This document shows positions 22,047-30,678 of a stretch of DNA of 34,804 nucleotides, piece after piece (position 1 is the first letter of the stretch; the number at the start of each line of letters is the position of its first letter). Made by a program: the position numbers and the translations under genes. The DNA is from a virus. The stretch covers positions 1 to 34,804 of IMG/VR virus record IMGVR_UViG_3300042922_000595; one strand, given 5' to 3'. Below the pieces are notes generated by a model. That model saw nothing but the letters and a program-made list of their open reading frames with translations. It was not told the DNA's origin and searched no databases.

Positions 22047-23866
22047 AAGGAAAGGAACTGAGGGCACTCATCACCCTGGCGGGCAAGGTGGATCCATCCC
22101 TGCAGGCGGCAATGTTGAAAGCCAGCAGTCAGAGCAAAAAGACATCAAACGTATTTACTAAAGCGCTTGGCGCTATGAACAAAGGTGTAATGAATGTCGC
22201 GGGCAAAATCAGTCCGGCATTTCAGAGCCAGCTTACAAAGGTCGAATCCAGCGCGTCAAAAGCGTTTAGCGCGGTACAAAAGGGTGCCGGCTATGTTGGA
22301 AAAGGGTTCCAGGTAGCCGGCAAAGTTGCAAAAGGACTGGCAATCGGCGTTGCCGCTGTTGGTATGGTAGGGACTGCAGCTCTCGCCCCGCTGGCAAGTC
22401 AGGGGCTTGAATATGCGAGCAGCCTGACAGAAGTACAAAACGTCGTGGATACGACATTCGGAAAAAGTTCTTCTGTTATTGACAGCTTTTCTCAGACCTC
22501 GCTAAAATCATATGGATTATCCACGCTGCAGGCAAAGCAGTACTCTTCCGTACTCGGTTCCATGTATAAAAGCATGGGTATCGGATCTCAGCAGACGCTG
22601 ACCATGTCGCAAAACATGACGGCACTTGCCGGCGATATGGCGTCGTTTTACAACCTTGACCCGGCCGAGGCATTTGAGAAAATTCAAGCTGGCGTCTCGG
22701 GCGAAACGGAGCCGCTGAAACAGCTTGGTATCAATATGAGCGTGGCAAACCTGCAGGCCTACGCCATGTCTAAGGGAATCAAAACAAACTATAACAATAT
22801 GTCGCAGGCCGAACAGGCCACGCTGCGTTACAATTACCTGCTTTCTGCAACTTCTGATGCGCAGGGGGATTTCAGTAAAACGAGTGGGAGCTACGCGAAC
22901 CAGCAAAGACTTCTCAAAACAAGTCTGCAGCAAATTTCCGGCGAAGTGATGTCAAAAATGCTGCCGGCACTGGGAACGGGTATGGAAAAAATCAATGGCT
23001 TTATCGGAAGCCTGAATACGGATTCTATTGGTAATTTCGTCGGGCAGATTGCCAATATGGCAGTGTCGTTCCTCCCATTGGTTTTTCAAATTCTACCGCT
23101 TTTCGGGAACCTCCTGCAAATGATTCTCCCTCCGCTGATCAGCATTGCGCAACAGATCATGCCAATTGTAATTTTGGTTGTTCAGACGCTTTTGGCAGCG
23201 CTACAACCATTGATTCCACCGATTATGCAGTTTGTGCAGGCGTTGCTGCCGCCAATCATGCAGATATTAACGGCGATAAGTCCTTTACTGATTCAGGTTG
23301 CGGGCATTGTTGGTACCGTATTGGGGCCTGCTCTTGGCATTGTTGTTGACGTGATTACCAAAATTGCAGACCTCGTTTCGTCTGTTGCAAAGCCCGTGGG
23401 CGATTTCTTTGCTAAAGTCGGCTCTTTCCTGGGTATCAGCGGCAGCGCACAGCAGCAGATAGCAAGCGTAGGCGCGACCGCAGCGACAACAAAAGTTCCA
23501 GCTTATGCAAATGGTGGATTTGCAAATCGCCCGTCTATATTTGGTGAAGCGGGACTTGAAGCAGCAATTCCAATCCGACCGGGTAATGCACGCAGTATGG
23601 GGCTGCTCGCAAAAACGGCCCGATTGCTCGGAATGGACAATCGCAACCCTGAAAATGAACAAAGTGGTCCAAAGTCAGGGGCATTCTCCGGAGCAAAAAA
23701 TCTGTTTGGATTCGGTAGTCAGAAAAGGCCTATTCATTTCACCTATGCGCCGGTATTTCAGGGCGGAGACCGGCCGACGGAAAGCGTTCTGAAGCGGGAT
23801 GCCCAGAATATCAAGCGTGTATTGGATGACTATTTTGGAGATAAGGGGCGTTTGGCGTGGGATTAA
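22043..23866 (+). CDS. Tail tape measure protein
   Basis: This 607-aa protein sets tail length and is ejected with the DNA. The N-terminal part is Ala/Ser/Lys-rich helical (TLAGKVDPSLQAAMLKASSQ). A membrane-like start (KGLAIGVAAVGMVGTAALAP) follows, then the tape-measure core (SSLTEVQNVVDTTFGKSSSV, YNLDPAEAFEKIQAGVSGET). Residues about 330-460 are very hydrophobic with repeated Leu-Pro-Pro-Ile motifs, probably membrane-inserting. The C-terminus has YANGGFANRPSIFGEAGLEA, shared by many tape measures. At about 0.15 nm per residue, the family rule gives a tail of roughly 90 nm. Its ATG overlaps the chaperone stop and has a weak ribosome site, suggesting coupling. Confidence 0.94.
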   Translation: MKGKELRALITLAGKVDPSLQAAMLKASSQSKKTSNVFTKALGAMNKGVMNVAGKISPAFQSQLTKVESSASKAFSAVQKGAGYVGKGFQVAGKVAKGLAIGVAAVGMVGTAALAPLASQGLEYASSLTEVQNVVDTTFGKSSSVIDSFSQTSLKSYGLSTLQAKQYSSVLGSMYKSMGIGSQQTLTMSQNMTALAGDMASFYNLDPAEAFEKIQAGVSGETEPLKQLGINMSVANLQAYAMSKGIKTNYNNMSQAEQATLRYNYLLSATSDAQGDFSKTSGSYANQQRLLKTSLQQISGEVMSKMLPALGTGMEKINGFIGSLNTDSIGNFVGQIANMAVSFLPLVFQILPLFGNLLQMILPPLISIAQQIMPIVILVVQTLLAALQPLIPPIMQFVQALLPPIMQILTAISPLLIQVAGIVGTVLGPALGIVVDVITKIADLVSSVAKPVGDFFAKVGSFLGISGSAQQQIASVGATAATTKVPAYANGGFANRPSIFGEAGLEAAIPIRPGNARSMGLLAKTARLLGMDNRNPENEQSGPKSGAFSGAKNLFGFGSQKRPIHFTYAPVFQGGDRPTESVLKRDAQNIKRVLDDYFGDKGRLAWD

Positions 23867-24072
23867 TGAATGGTTTTGATTATGTAACAATGGCCGGGGA
23901 TACTTTCGATATGATTTCGCTGGATGCCTACAACGACGAATTCCGGTCAGTTGAAATTATAAGGGCGAATCCCCAGTTTGCCGGAATTGTGGTATTTGAT
24001 GCCGGAATCAAACTGAGAATCCCATATCTGGATGAAGTTGCTTCGGAAAGTTTGCCACCATGGAAGAGGTGA
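23857..24072 (+). CDS. Tail protein X (LysM-like)
   Basis: This 71-aa protein of the P2 gpX type is essentially one LysM-like fold (YVTMAGDTFDMISLDAYNDE, then IIRANPQFAGIVVFDAGIKL). It ends in the family's LPPWKR-like tail. It probably sits in the baseplate hub region and links tape measure and hub. GTG 23857 is 8 bases from AAGGGG; ATG 23866 is the alternative. It overlaps the tape measure gene and is followed 4 bp later by the gpD-like hub gene. Confidence 0.85.
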   Translation: MGLMNGFDYVTMAGDTFDMISLDAYNDEFRSVEIIRANPQFAGIVVFDAGIKLRIPYLDEVASESLPPWKR

Positions 24073-24076
24073 TATT

Positions 24077-24991
24077 TTGGCACAAATATTTTATCAGGGT
24101 AAGGACATCTCGGCAGATGTTGAAATATCCAATTTATTGGTGACTGACAGCTGCGGGGATCAGGCAGACGCAATCGACGCCAAATTTGCGAACAGTGAAA
24201 ACCAGTGGAGCGAATGGAAGCCCAAAAAAGAAGATGTTTTAAATATCATCAATGCGGGATACCGCTCCGGGAGCATGTGGATTGACCGAATCCGGCAGGA
24301 GGACAATCTTGTGGTATTGGGTGCGGTGAGCATCCCCCCCGGGGGGAAGACAAAGCGCACAAAAGCGTGGGAAAACGCAACTCTAATTACAATTGCGGCC
24401 GAACGGGCGGCCCAGTATGGACTGACCGCTCAGTTTTTAAATGTGCCGGCGTTTACCTACGCCCGAGTGGATCAGGTTGGCCGTGGGGACTTTGGCTTTC
24501 TGCAAGAGCGAGCCATGTTGGAAGGCTGTAGCATCAAGGTGCAGGATAAACGCTTGTTTGTTTATTCAGACGCCTATATGGAAGGGTTGCCGGCTGTCAA
24601 AACAATTGACGCAGCAGACTTTTTCGAGGAGCCGCGTTTCAGCGACTCTTCGGGCGGCACATACCACAGCTGCACTGTTGCCTGGCAGTCGTTCTCCGGT
24701 ACTTACACGGATCCTGATGCCATCGGGCCGGAGCTGGCTGTAAATACTTATCCGGTTTTCAGCGCAGGTGAATCACAGCGGTTTGCTAAAAATATCCTAC
24801 GCAGTTACAACAAAAAAGGAGATATCGGGGAAATCAGCGTGATGCTGGACACAGGCATCACAGCCGGAAACTCGGTCAACATCACTGGAATGGGCCTGAG
24901 CGACGGGAAATATTTCATCGATACGGCGCAGCATAATTTTGCGGAAGAAGTCAGCCGGTTTACGATGCATCGATGCTTTACGAGGTATTAA
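24077..24991 (+). CDS. Tail hub protein, P2 gpD-like
   Basis: This 304-aa protein of the late control D / gp27-like family forms the hub to which the spike attaches. It begins AQIFYQGKDISADVEISNLL, has IGDIG-type beta strands, GFLQERAMLEGCSIKVQDKR in the middle, RFAKNILRSYNKKGDIGEIS and an ending with FTMHRCF. TTG 24077 follows AGAGGTGA; the in-frame ATG at 24032 lies deep in gene X and lacks a ribosome site. It is next to the short spike-like gene, as expected for hub and spike partners. Confidence 0.85.
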   Translation: MAQIFYQGKDISADVEISNLLVTDSCGDQADAIDAKFANSENQWSEWKPKKEDVLNIINAGYRSGSMWIDRIRQEDNLVVLGAVSIPPGGKTKRTKAWENATLITIAAERAAQYGLTAQFLNVPAFTYARVDQVGRGDFGFLQERAMLEGCSIKVQDKRLFVYSDAYMEGLPAVKTIDAADFFEEPRFSDSSGGTYHSCTVAWQSFSGTYTDPDAIGPELAVNTYPVFSAGESQRFAKNILRSYNKKGDIGEISVMLDTGITAGNSVNITGMGLSDGKYFIDTAQHNFAEEVSRFTMHRCFTRY

Positions 24992-24993
24992 TT

Positions 24994-25221
24994 ATGATTA
25001 TAACTGGAACAGTTATGACCGTGACGGGCAGCCTATCCCGGGTCAATATCGGGGGCAGTCTGTCAACACCAATGCCACGGCTGACAAGTGCATACAGACT
25101 GCATGTGAGCTTGCCGGATACGGTGGAGCAGCTGCCGCCGGTCGTTGGAGACAGCGTCCTCTGCTGGTTCCCTGGTGATGCATTTTGTGATGGCTGCATT
25201 ATCGGAATTTTGGAGGAATAG
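24994..25221 (+). CDS. Short baseplate spike-like protein (gpV-type OB domain)
   Basis: This 75-aa beta-rich protein has a Gly-rich start (TGTVMTVTGSLSRVNIGGSL), PMPRLTSAYR and the ending VGDSVLCWFPGDAFCDGCII, which match the OB-fold base of gpV/VgrG-type spikes. It lacks the beta-helix and the metal-binding tip that make P2 gpV about 211 aa. It may sit on the hub trimer as a minimal spike. ATG 24994 is preceded by AGGT. It fills the spike position between gpD and the next tail gene. Confidence 0.75.
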   Translation: MIITGTVMTVTGSLSRVNIGGSLSTPMPRLTSAYRLHVSLPDTVEQLPPVVGDSVLCWFPGDAFCDGCIIGILEE

Positions 25222-25224
25222 GCT

Positions 25225-25770
25225 GTGATTATTGGAAAATTCGGGGCAAAAACCTTTGAGGTTTCCCCTAAAAAAATCCTTACCCCTAAAGATTTTTCGC
25301 TGACAGGGGATCTTAATACATCAAGCGAAGACGCTTCAAAGAAAAAGCCGGCGACGACCATTAAGGGCCCCGGATTGCTGAAAATCAGCATTGAAATGCA
25401 GCTGCTTACATCGGCGGGTGTTGACGTACAGTCGGAAATAGACGGCTGGATGACTTTGAAAGACGCCGCCGTCGCTTATCCTTTTATCCTTTGTGGCAAA
25501 GCGGTCAGCTTGAACAGCTTTTTGCTAACGAGCTGCTCCGCATCAGATTATGTTATTTCAAAGGCCGCATCTGTTCCGTACATTGCTTCTGCTTCACTCA
25601 AACTGGAATTTACTGAATATCTTCCGCCTGGCGCACAGAACTCAAAGAAGAAGAAATCTGGAAGCGCTGCAGGAGTAACAAACGCAAGCGTAGCGAATCC
25701 TTATAAGACACCGACAACGGTGCAAAAGGCGGCTGTCAAGCGGGTTAATAAGGGGATGTTGGAATCATGA
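25225..25770 (+). CDS. Tail/baseplate protein, possibly gpU-like
   Basis: This 181-aa protein starts with beta strands (GKFGAKTFEVSPKKILTPKD), then KKKPATTIKGPGLLKISIEM, a helix with DAAVAYPFILCGKA and a beta end (LKLEFTEYLPPG). The tail is Lys, Ala and Ser-rich and disordered. The core resembles the P2 gpU group and proteins of similar length found between spike and gp25-like genes in other Bacillota myophages. I cannot separate a tail-end role from a baseplate role. GTG 25225 follows GGAGG. Confidence 0.6.
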   Translation: MIIGKFGAKTFEVSPKKILTPKDFSLTGDLNTSSEDASKKKPATTIKGPGLLKISIEMQLLTSAGVDVQSEIDGWMTLKDAAVAYPFILCGKAVSLNSFLLTSCSASDYVISKAASVPYIASASLKLEFTEYLPPGAQNSKKKKSGSAAGVTNASVANPYKTPTTVQKAAVKRVNKGMLES

Positions 25771-26060
25771 CGACAGTACGGTCAGGAGATAAACAAATCA
25801 ATTGGAATCTGCATGGTGCCGACCGTATCGCGCAGAATGTCAGGAATTTGATTAATACCTATCGGTACGAGATACCATACCATCGGACAATGGGGCTTCC
25901 GGGCGAACTGATCGACCGGCCTTCCAATGCCCTGATGGAAGAGGCCCGGGTGGAAGCCAGCCGAATGCTGTCAATCTATGAGCCCCGGGCGAATGTTCGA
26001 GACGTGCAGTGCTCATTGTCTGCAGCAGGAAATATTGAGGTGGAGGTAATCCTTGAATGA
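25767..26060 (+). CDS. Baseplate wedge protein, gp25/gpW-like
   Basis: This 97-aa protein of the gp25 family (P2 gpW) acts in the baseplate wedge and helps start sheath assembly. Typical features are RIAQNVRNLINTYRYEIPYH, the RTMGLP motif and EARVEASRMLSIYEPRANV. The ATG overlaps the previous stop by 4 bp, and the next gene overlaps its stop. The length is normal for the family. Confidence 0.92.
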   Translation: MTTVRSGDKQINWNLHGADRIAQNVRNLINTYRYEIPYHRTMGLPGELIDRPSNALMEEARVEASRMLSIYEPRANVRDVQCSLSAAGNIEVEVILE

Positions 26061-27148
26061 TTGATTTTATAACGATTAACCCGGATGATCTCCTGAAGGA
26101 AGCGGTTGCACGGTATGAGGCTGTTTCAGGCGAAACGCTATACCCCGGAGATGAACATTATTTGTTTTTATCTCAAATGCTGCAGCTGATCGTAGCCTGC
26201 AAAGGAGACATTAACTCCGCAGCCAATCAAAACCTGCTACGGTACTGCACTGAAGATATTCTTAACGAGTACGGCAGCCAATATGATGTGATTAGAATGG
26301 CGGCGAAGAGCGCGTCGGCTTCCATGAAATTCATGCTTCCTGCTGCACTGGGCTTTGATGTAACGATTCTGTCCGGCACAAGGGTAACACCCGACGGGCG
26401 GCTGGTGTTTTATCTGCAGGCGGACGTCATTATCGCGGCCGGGCAAATTTCTGCACAGGGTACTATTCTGGCGGAAAATCCCGGGGCTGCCTACAATGGC
26501 TTTTTGCCCGGACAAATTCAAAGCATTATTGACCCGGTGGATTATATCGGCTCAGCTTCCAATGTCACGGTCAGCTCAGGCGGTGCAGACCAGGAGGATG
26601 ATGACAGTTTCCGGGAACGGATCCGGCTGAGCTGGGAAGCAATTTCGACGGCCGGCTCAAAGGACAGCTATGAATACTGGGCGAAAACGGCTTCGTCTGA
26701 CATTGTGGATGCGGAGGCGGTCAGGACTTCACCGGGCGAGGTTACAATTTACATCCTGATGAGCGGTGCGTCTGCGCCGGCGCAGACGATACTGGATGCA
26801 GTTATCGCAGCCTGCAGTGCCGAAAAGCACCGCCCGCTAACGGATAAGGTTGTTGCTGCAGCTGCGCAGGTAAAGGCGTATGACGTGAATCTGACCTATT
26901 ACGTGAGCAATAGCCGTTCGACCGAAGTCCTATTAATCCAGTCGGCCGTAAATAAGGCCGTCAATGATTTTGTAACTGTTCAAAAGCGGCAGCTGGGGGG
27001 CAATTTGAACCCTGACAGCCTGCGCAGCGCACTTTTGATGGCTGGGGCCTACCGCATTGATATGACATCGCCGACATACACGGAGCTGCAGCCGCAGGAG
27101 GTTGCGGTCGCCAATACGATTTCTGTCGTTTACGGAGGACTGCTGTGA
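26057..27148 (+). CDS. Baseplate wedge protein J
   Basis: This 363-aa protein is of the baseplate J family, the main arm of the wedge. It has a helical start (LFLSQMLQLIVACKGDINSA), the conserved beta-rich stretch FDVTILSGTRVTPDGRLVFY, the family's DDDSFRERIRLSWEAISTAG motif and ADAV-type strands near VTIYILMSGASAPAQTILDA. GGAGG lies 9 bases before ATG 26057. It pairs with gpI and gp25-like neighbours to form the contractile baseplate. Confidence 0.95.
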   Translation: MIDFITINPDDLLKEAVARYEAVSGETLYPGDEHYLFLSQMLQLIVACKGDINSAANQNLLRYCTEDILNEYGSQYDVIRMAAKSASASMKFMLPAALGFDVTILSGTRVTPDGRLVFYLQADVIIAAGQISAQGTILAENPGAAYNGFLPGQIQSIIDPVDYIGSASNVTVSSGGADQEDDDSFRERIRLSWEAISTAGSKDSYEYWAKTASSDIVDAEAVRTSPGEVTIYILMSGASAPAQTILDAVIAACSAEKHRPLTDKVVAAAAQVKAYDVNLTYYVSNSRSTEVLLIQSAVNKAVNDFVTVQKRQLGGNLNPDSLRSALLMAGAYRIDMTSPTYTELQPQEVAVANTISVVYGGLL

Positions 27149-27798
27149 TGGTTGACCTCAAAAATGTAGATCTTCTTTCGTTGCAGAGCCGGTATATGCA
27201 AGGGAATGTCACAACACAAGCACTTTGCGCGGCGCTGAATCCATTTCTGCAGGAGCTTGGCAATCAAATCGACCTCGTTATTTTGTACCCCCGGATTGAC
27301 GAGCTTTCCGGAAGTGTTTTGGACGAGCTGGCGTGGGGATTTCATGTTGACGCCTACGATGCGTTGGCCGATGATCCCGAAAAACGTAGTATGATTAAAA
27401 ACTCCTTTTTAATCCATAAGTTCAAGGGAACAGCTTTTTCAGTCCGCAAAATTGTAGAAGGTGTTTTTGGTAACGCTGGGGCAATTGAAGAGTGGTATCA
27501 GTATTCCGGAGAACCGTATCATTTCCGGGTTGATGTATACTGCCAGAATCGGGGCGCGACGGCCGCCGAACAACTCCGGGCCCTGCAACTGGTGGAAGCG
27601 GGAAAAAACCTGCGGTCGGAATCAGACGGCATTCGGCTCATCCTCGCACAGGGGGTTAACCAGACGGTGGCAGCAGCCGGAACATGGGGCGCTTTGCTTG
27701 AAGTGTATCCGATGAGTGAAATTGACACTCAACAGGTGAAAGTGGCCGCAACCGCAGCGCAAACGGCGACTATCGACGTTTATGAATTGGAGGAATGA
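27148..27798 (+). CDS. Tail protein I (baseplate)
   Basis: This 216-aa protein of the P2 gpI family joins wedge and tail fibre. Features include YPRIDELSGSVLDELAWGFH, HKFKGTAFSVRKIVEGVFG and the beta-rich AIEEWYQYSGEPYHFRVDVY. These form the usual gpI core. ATG 27148 is 9 bases from GGAGG; GTG 27145 one codon earlier is equally possible. The stop is 2 bp before the fibre start. Confidence 0.92.
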   Translation: MVDLKNVDLLSLQSRYMQGNVTTQALCAALNPFLQELGNQIDLVILYPRIDELSGSVLDELAWGFHVDAYDALADDPEKRSMIKNSFLIHKFKGTAFSVRKIVEGVFGNAGAIEEWYQYSGEPYHFRVDVYCQNRGATAAEQLRALQLVEAGKNLRSESDGIRLILAQGVNQTVAAAGTWGALLEVYPMSEIDTQQVKVAATAAQTATIDVYELEE

Positions 27799-27800
27799 GC

Positions 27801-29045
27801 ATGGAATACTATACAATGACAACCAACGCCGGGGACCAGGCAATTGCGCATGCGATACAAACCGGCACGACTACAACTTTTAAACAAATTGCCGTAGGTG
27901 ATGGGAACGGAACATATTATGAACCGGCCAAAACACAGACGGCGCTACGCCGCGAAGTTTGGCGCGGGAACGCAGTTGTGTCCCTTGACGTCAATAATCC
28001 CAAACGGGTGATTGTGACCGCAACCATTCCTGCGACTACCGGAGGATTTACGATCCGTGAAGCAGGAATTTTTGACACGACCAACGCCATGATGGTGATA
28101 TCAAAGCTGCCTCTCTCCGAAAAAGTGGCACCCGAATCCGGTGCCAGCAGCGACCTGGTAATTCGGTTATACGTAGAGGTGTCCGATGCCGGCGCAGTGA
28201 ACATTACGGTTGACCCGTCGGCAGTAATGGCTACGAAAGCAGATGTTACCAATGCTGTGGAGCCAATATCAACCGGCATCAGTGCCCATATGGCGGATGC
28301 CGTAAAACACACCACGCAGGCGGATAAGGATAAGATTGCGGCAGCCGTCCAATTGGCAACCATTGGCGGCGTTGCGGTACCTAAGAGTGGGGGGACGTTG
28401 CAGATACCGGATACGTTGGGCGGGCTTGTCTCGAACGACTACTCTCACGCACGAGCGCACCTATACACGGATGCAAATCTTATGGTAAACGATGGTGGAT
28501 ATTTATGCCTGCCTGCAGACGCACACGCTCCTTGGACTGACCAGTGGAGTACTATTGATGTAGTACAGGGCGGTACAGGGGCAATTATACAATTTGCGGT
28601 CTCTGCAGACAATCTAAATTTTGCGGTACGACATTTTAATGGTGCGGCGTGGGGTGGCTGGGAGTATCTTGATACTACTACCAGCAGGCCGTTGTCACAG
28701 ACACTATACGCTACAAGAGACATGTCCATTATGGGTGTGCAAACAATATCCGGATTGGTAGGTAAGCCAAGGAAAATAACGATTTTAGCAATTGTGTACG
28801 GGACCGTTATTAATTCGATAGGCAGCTGCACCCGGGATTTGGCCCAGTATGCCATGTCTTATCAAAAAGCATATAGTCTATACATTGATAATACGGCAAA
28901 TGCTATACAGCTCGGAAACACTGATTCTGATGGTGTGTGGGGAAAAATTACGGCTATATTAAACGGAAGTTTTGATATAACTTGGATTAAATCCGGCGCG
29001 GGAATAACGGGTACATGCAATGTCCATATTTCCGTGGAGTATTAA
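27801..29045 (+). CDS. Tail fibre protein
   Basis: This 414-aa fibre is the receptor-binding candidate. Residues about 1-150 match the DUF3751/tail-collar N-terminal domain that anchors on gpI (TNAGDQAIAHAIQTGTTTTF, IKFA-type strands, GGFTIREAGIFDTTNAMMVI). A short helical link follows (ISAHMADAVKHTTQADKDKI). Residues about 195-290 hold a pyocin-knob-like unit (WSTIDVVQGGTGAIIQFAVS, WGGWEYLDTT). The last 120 residues are beta-rich and unlike known families to me. ATG 27801 is 7 bases from GGAGG. No fibre chaperone gene follows. AT content rises toward the 3' end, as is common for exchanged receptor-binding tips. Confidence 0.9.
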   Translation: MEYYTMTTNAGDQAIAHAIQTGTTTTFKQIAVGDGNGTYYEPAKTQTALRREVWRGNAVVSLDVNNPKRVIVTATIPATTGGFTIREAGIFDTTNAMMVISKLPLSEKVAPESGASSDLVIRLYVEVSDAGAVNITVDPSAVMATKADVTNAVEPISTGISAHMADAVKHTTQADKDKIAAAVQLATIGGVAVPKSGGTLQIPDTLGGLVSNDYSHARAHLYTDANLMVNDGGYLCLPADAHAPWTDQWSTIDVVQGGTGAIIQFAVSADNLNFAVRHFNGAAWGGWEYLDTTTSRPLSQTLYATRDMSIMGVQTISGLVGKPRKITILAIVYGTVINSIGSCTRDLAQYAMSYQKAYSLYIDNTANAIQLGNTDSDGVWGKITAILNGSFDITWIKSGAGITGTCNVHISVEY

Positions 29046-29059
29046 AGGAGAAAAAATTT

Positions 29060-29377
29060 ATGAAGTATTGTGTTGTAAAAAATACAACTACAGTTATTGA
29101 CGGATCCGAAAATAATACAGATATTATGATTCAGAACGCGATTAATGCGGGATATAGAGAATCTGAGGTAGAAATTCTAACAGAAAAAGAGTATACAATT
29201 AGAAAGTCAAATGAACCAATCCCAACACCACAGCCATCTGAAACTGATATTCTCGGTCAGCAGGTGGCAGCCCTTACACTGGACGGGGCACAAAAGGATA
29301 CATTGATTCAGCAGCTCGGCGCGCAGTCCGTACAAATGCAGCTTGACATTGCTGCTCTGAAAGGGGGTGCAGCATAA
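29060..29377 (+). CDS. Small tail-region protein before XkdX
   Basis: This 105-aa protein begins KYCVVKNTTTVIDGSENNTD, a beta-like start, then IMIQNAINAGYRESEVEILT. A Pro-rich linker follows, then a C-terminal helix (LGAQSVQMQLDIAALKG) likely to coil. Such proteins commonly sit between fibre and XkdX genes in Bacillota phages; function unknown. AAAGGAG precedes the ATG. Its TAA overlaps the XkdX start by one base. Confidence 0.65.
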   Translation: MKYCVVKNTTTVIDGSENNTDIMIQNAINAGYRESEVEILTEKEYTIRKSNEPIPTPQPSETDILGQQVAALTLDGAQKDTLIQQLGAQSVQMQLDIAALKGGAA

Positions 29378-29505
29378 TGGCATTTTGGCAGATGGCTTAT
29401 AAATTTGGCTGGGCAACAAAAGACCAGCTCAAGCAGGCAGTAACCCTTAAAATTATTACTGCTGATAATTATCAGACCATCACAGGGGAGGCGTACACAG
29501 CATGA
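29377..29505 (+). CDS. xkdX: XkdX-family small protein
   Basis: This 42-aa protein holds the classic pattern of a Trp-rich start and a Lys/Gln helix (FGWATKDQLKQAVTLKIITA) ending in a YQTITGEAY motif. XkdX is found after the tail fibre in PBSX and many related phages; its exact job is unknown. GGGGGTG lies upstream. It overlaps the previous and following genes by 1 and 4 bp. Confidence 0.88.
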   Translation: MAFWQMAYKFGWATKDQLKQAVTLKIITADNYQTITGEAYTA

Positions 29506-30356
29506 GTACATACAGAGGCATTGATATAGCTCATCATCAGGGCAATCCGGATTTTAAGCGTGTAAAAGCTTCCGGCATCGATTACGTCATGCTCAAGGCA
29601 ACCGAGGGTGTCAATTATGTTGACCCGTGCTTTGCGGCCAATGCAGCCGCGGCAATCGCAGCAGGCTTGCCGATCGGCATCTATCATTTTTTGCGCGCCG
29701 GAAGCGCTGCCGATCAGGCACGGGATTGCCTGGCAGCCATCAAGCCGTATAAAATCACTTGGCCGGTTGCAGTTGATGTAGAGAATCCACCCAAAGGTAC
29801 CGAGCTGTCCGACCTCGGCCGGGACAAGCTGACCGACCTTGTATTGGATTTCTGCGCACGTATTAAAGCCGCAGGTTATCAGCCGATGATCTACAGCAAC
29901 CGTAACTGGTTGTACATGGCTAAGCTACTTGATGTGGATCGCATCAAGGCTGCGAATATCCCGATCTGGATGGCATGGTACAACAAGGCTACTCCTGAAG
30001 ACACCGACCGCTCTGCATTGTGTGATATGTGGCAGTATGCAAGCGACGGCAAGGTGGACGGCATCACAAACGCCGGTCTGGATTTGGATGTATCCTACAG
30101 GGATTTTGCCCCTGCCACCTTTAAAAGCGATACCACAAGTAACCTGGATATCAAGCACGGAGCGTATTATCAGCTTAAGGTCACCGCCGACAAAGCTCCG
30201 ACCGTCACTACAGGCACCGCCGATGTGGTCACTGTTCTCCCGCGATATGTCATTGGCAATGACCACTATTTTTATCTTTGTGCTGTTGGCGCTGAAAAGA
30301 GCGGAACAGGGATAATTATTAACGGGGTCAGAGCATTTGTAGTAAATGTAAAGTGA
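29502..30356 (+). CDS. Endolysin, GH25 lysozyme
   Basis: This 284-aa muramidase cuts peptidoglycan to release phage. The GH25 domain is about 1-208 with Asp8 (GIDIAHHQG), the YVMLKATEG strand and catalytic Asp92 and Glu94 (VAVDVENP), plus YSNRNWL and the closing MWQYAS and LDVSY motifs. The C-terminal part, about 210-284, starts with KHGAYYQLKVTADKAPTVTT and is beta-rich; it probably binds cell wall but matches no repeat I know. There is no signal peptide, so exit depends on the holin. ATG overlaps the XkdX stop. Confidence 0.95.
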   Translation: MSTYRGIDIAHHQGNPDFKRVKASGIDYVMLKATEGVNYVDPCFAANAAAAIAAGLPIGIYHFLRAGSAADQARDCLAAIKPYKITWPVAVDVENPPKGTELSDLGRDKLTDLVLDFCARIKAAGYQPMIYSNRNWLYMAKLLDVDRIKAANIPIWMAWYNKATPEDTDRSALCDMWQYASDGKVDGITNAGLDLDVSYRDFAPATFKSDTTSNLDIKHGAYYQLKVTADKAPTVTTGTADVVTVLPRYVIGNDHYFYLCAVGAEKSGTGIIINGVRAFVVNVK

Positions 30357-30365
30357 GGTGGTAGC

Positions 30366-30647
30366 ATGGCGGATGTTGCACAGGAGGCGTTAGATAGTGC
30401 GAAATCGGCTCACCACCGCATTGATGAGCTGACCGATGAGGTCAAGGATATACGGCAGCTTACTGCAGCAATGGCTCGGCTGGATACCAAAGTAGACGGG
30501 CTGGACTGTGACGTTAAAGAGATAAAATGCGATGTCAAAGTAATCACCTCCCGTCCTGGGCAACGGTGGGAAAAGTTTACAGGAGCAATTATAGCCGCAC
30601 TTGGTTCCGGCCTTGTAGCAGCTGTTTTAGCGCTTATATTAAAGTAG
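30366..30647 (+). CDS. xhlA: XhlA-family holin-associated protein
   Basis: This 93-aa protein is of the XhlA/haemolysin group. It has a coiled-coil first part (LDSAKSAHHRIDELTDEVKD, then VDGLDCDVKEIKCDVKV), a short basic link and a C-terminal membrane helix (FTGAIIAALGSGLVAAVLAL). In PBSX-type phages it acts with the holin at the membrane. GAGGTGG precedes the ATG. It lies between lysin and holin. Confidence 0.88.
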   Translation: MADVAQEALDSAKSAHHRIDELTDEVKDIRQLTAAMARLDTKVDGLDCDVKEIKCDVKVITSRPGQRWEKFTGAIIAALGSGLVAAVLALILK

Positions 30648-30678
30648 CCGGTCAACCCGGCTGGAAGAAGGATTGATT

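Noticed and set aside
27801-29505. Diversity-generating retroelement or invertible fibre segment
   Set aside because: There is no reverse transcriptase gene, no adenine-variable template repeat and no inverted repeats flanking the fibre end; the only recombinase is the integrase.
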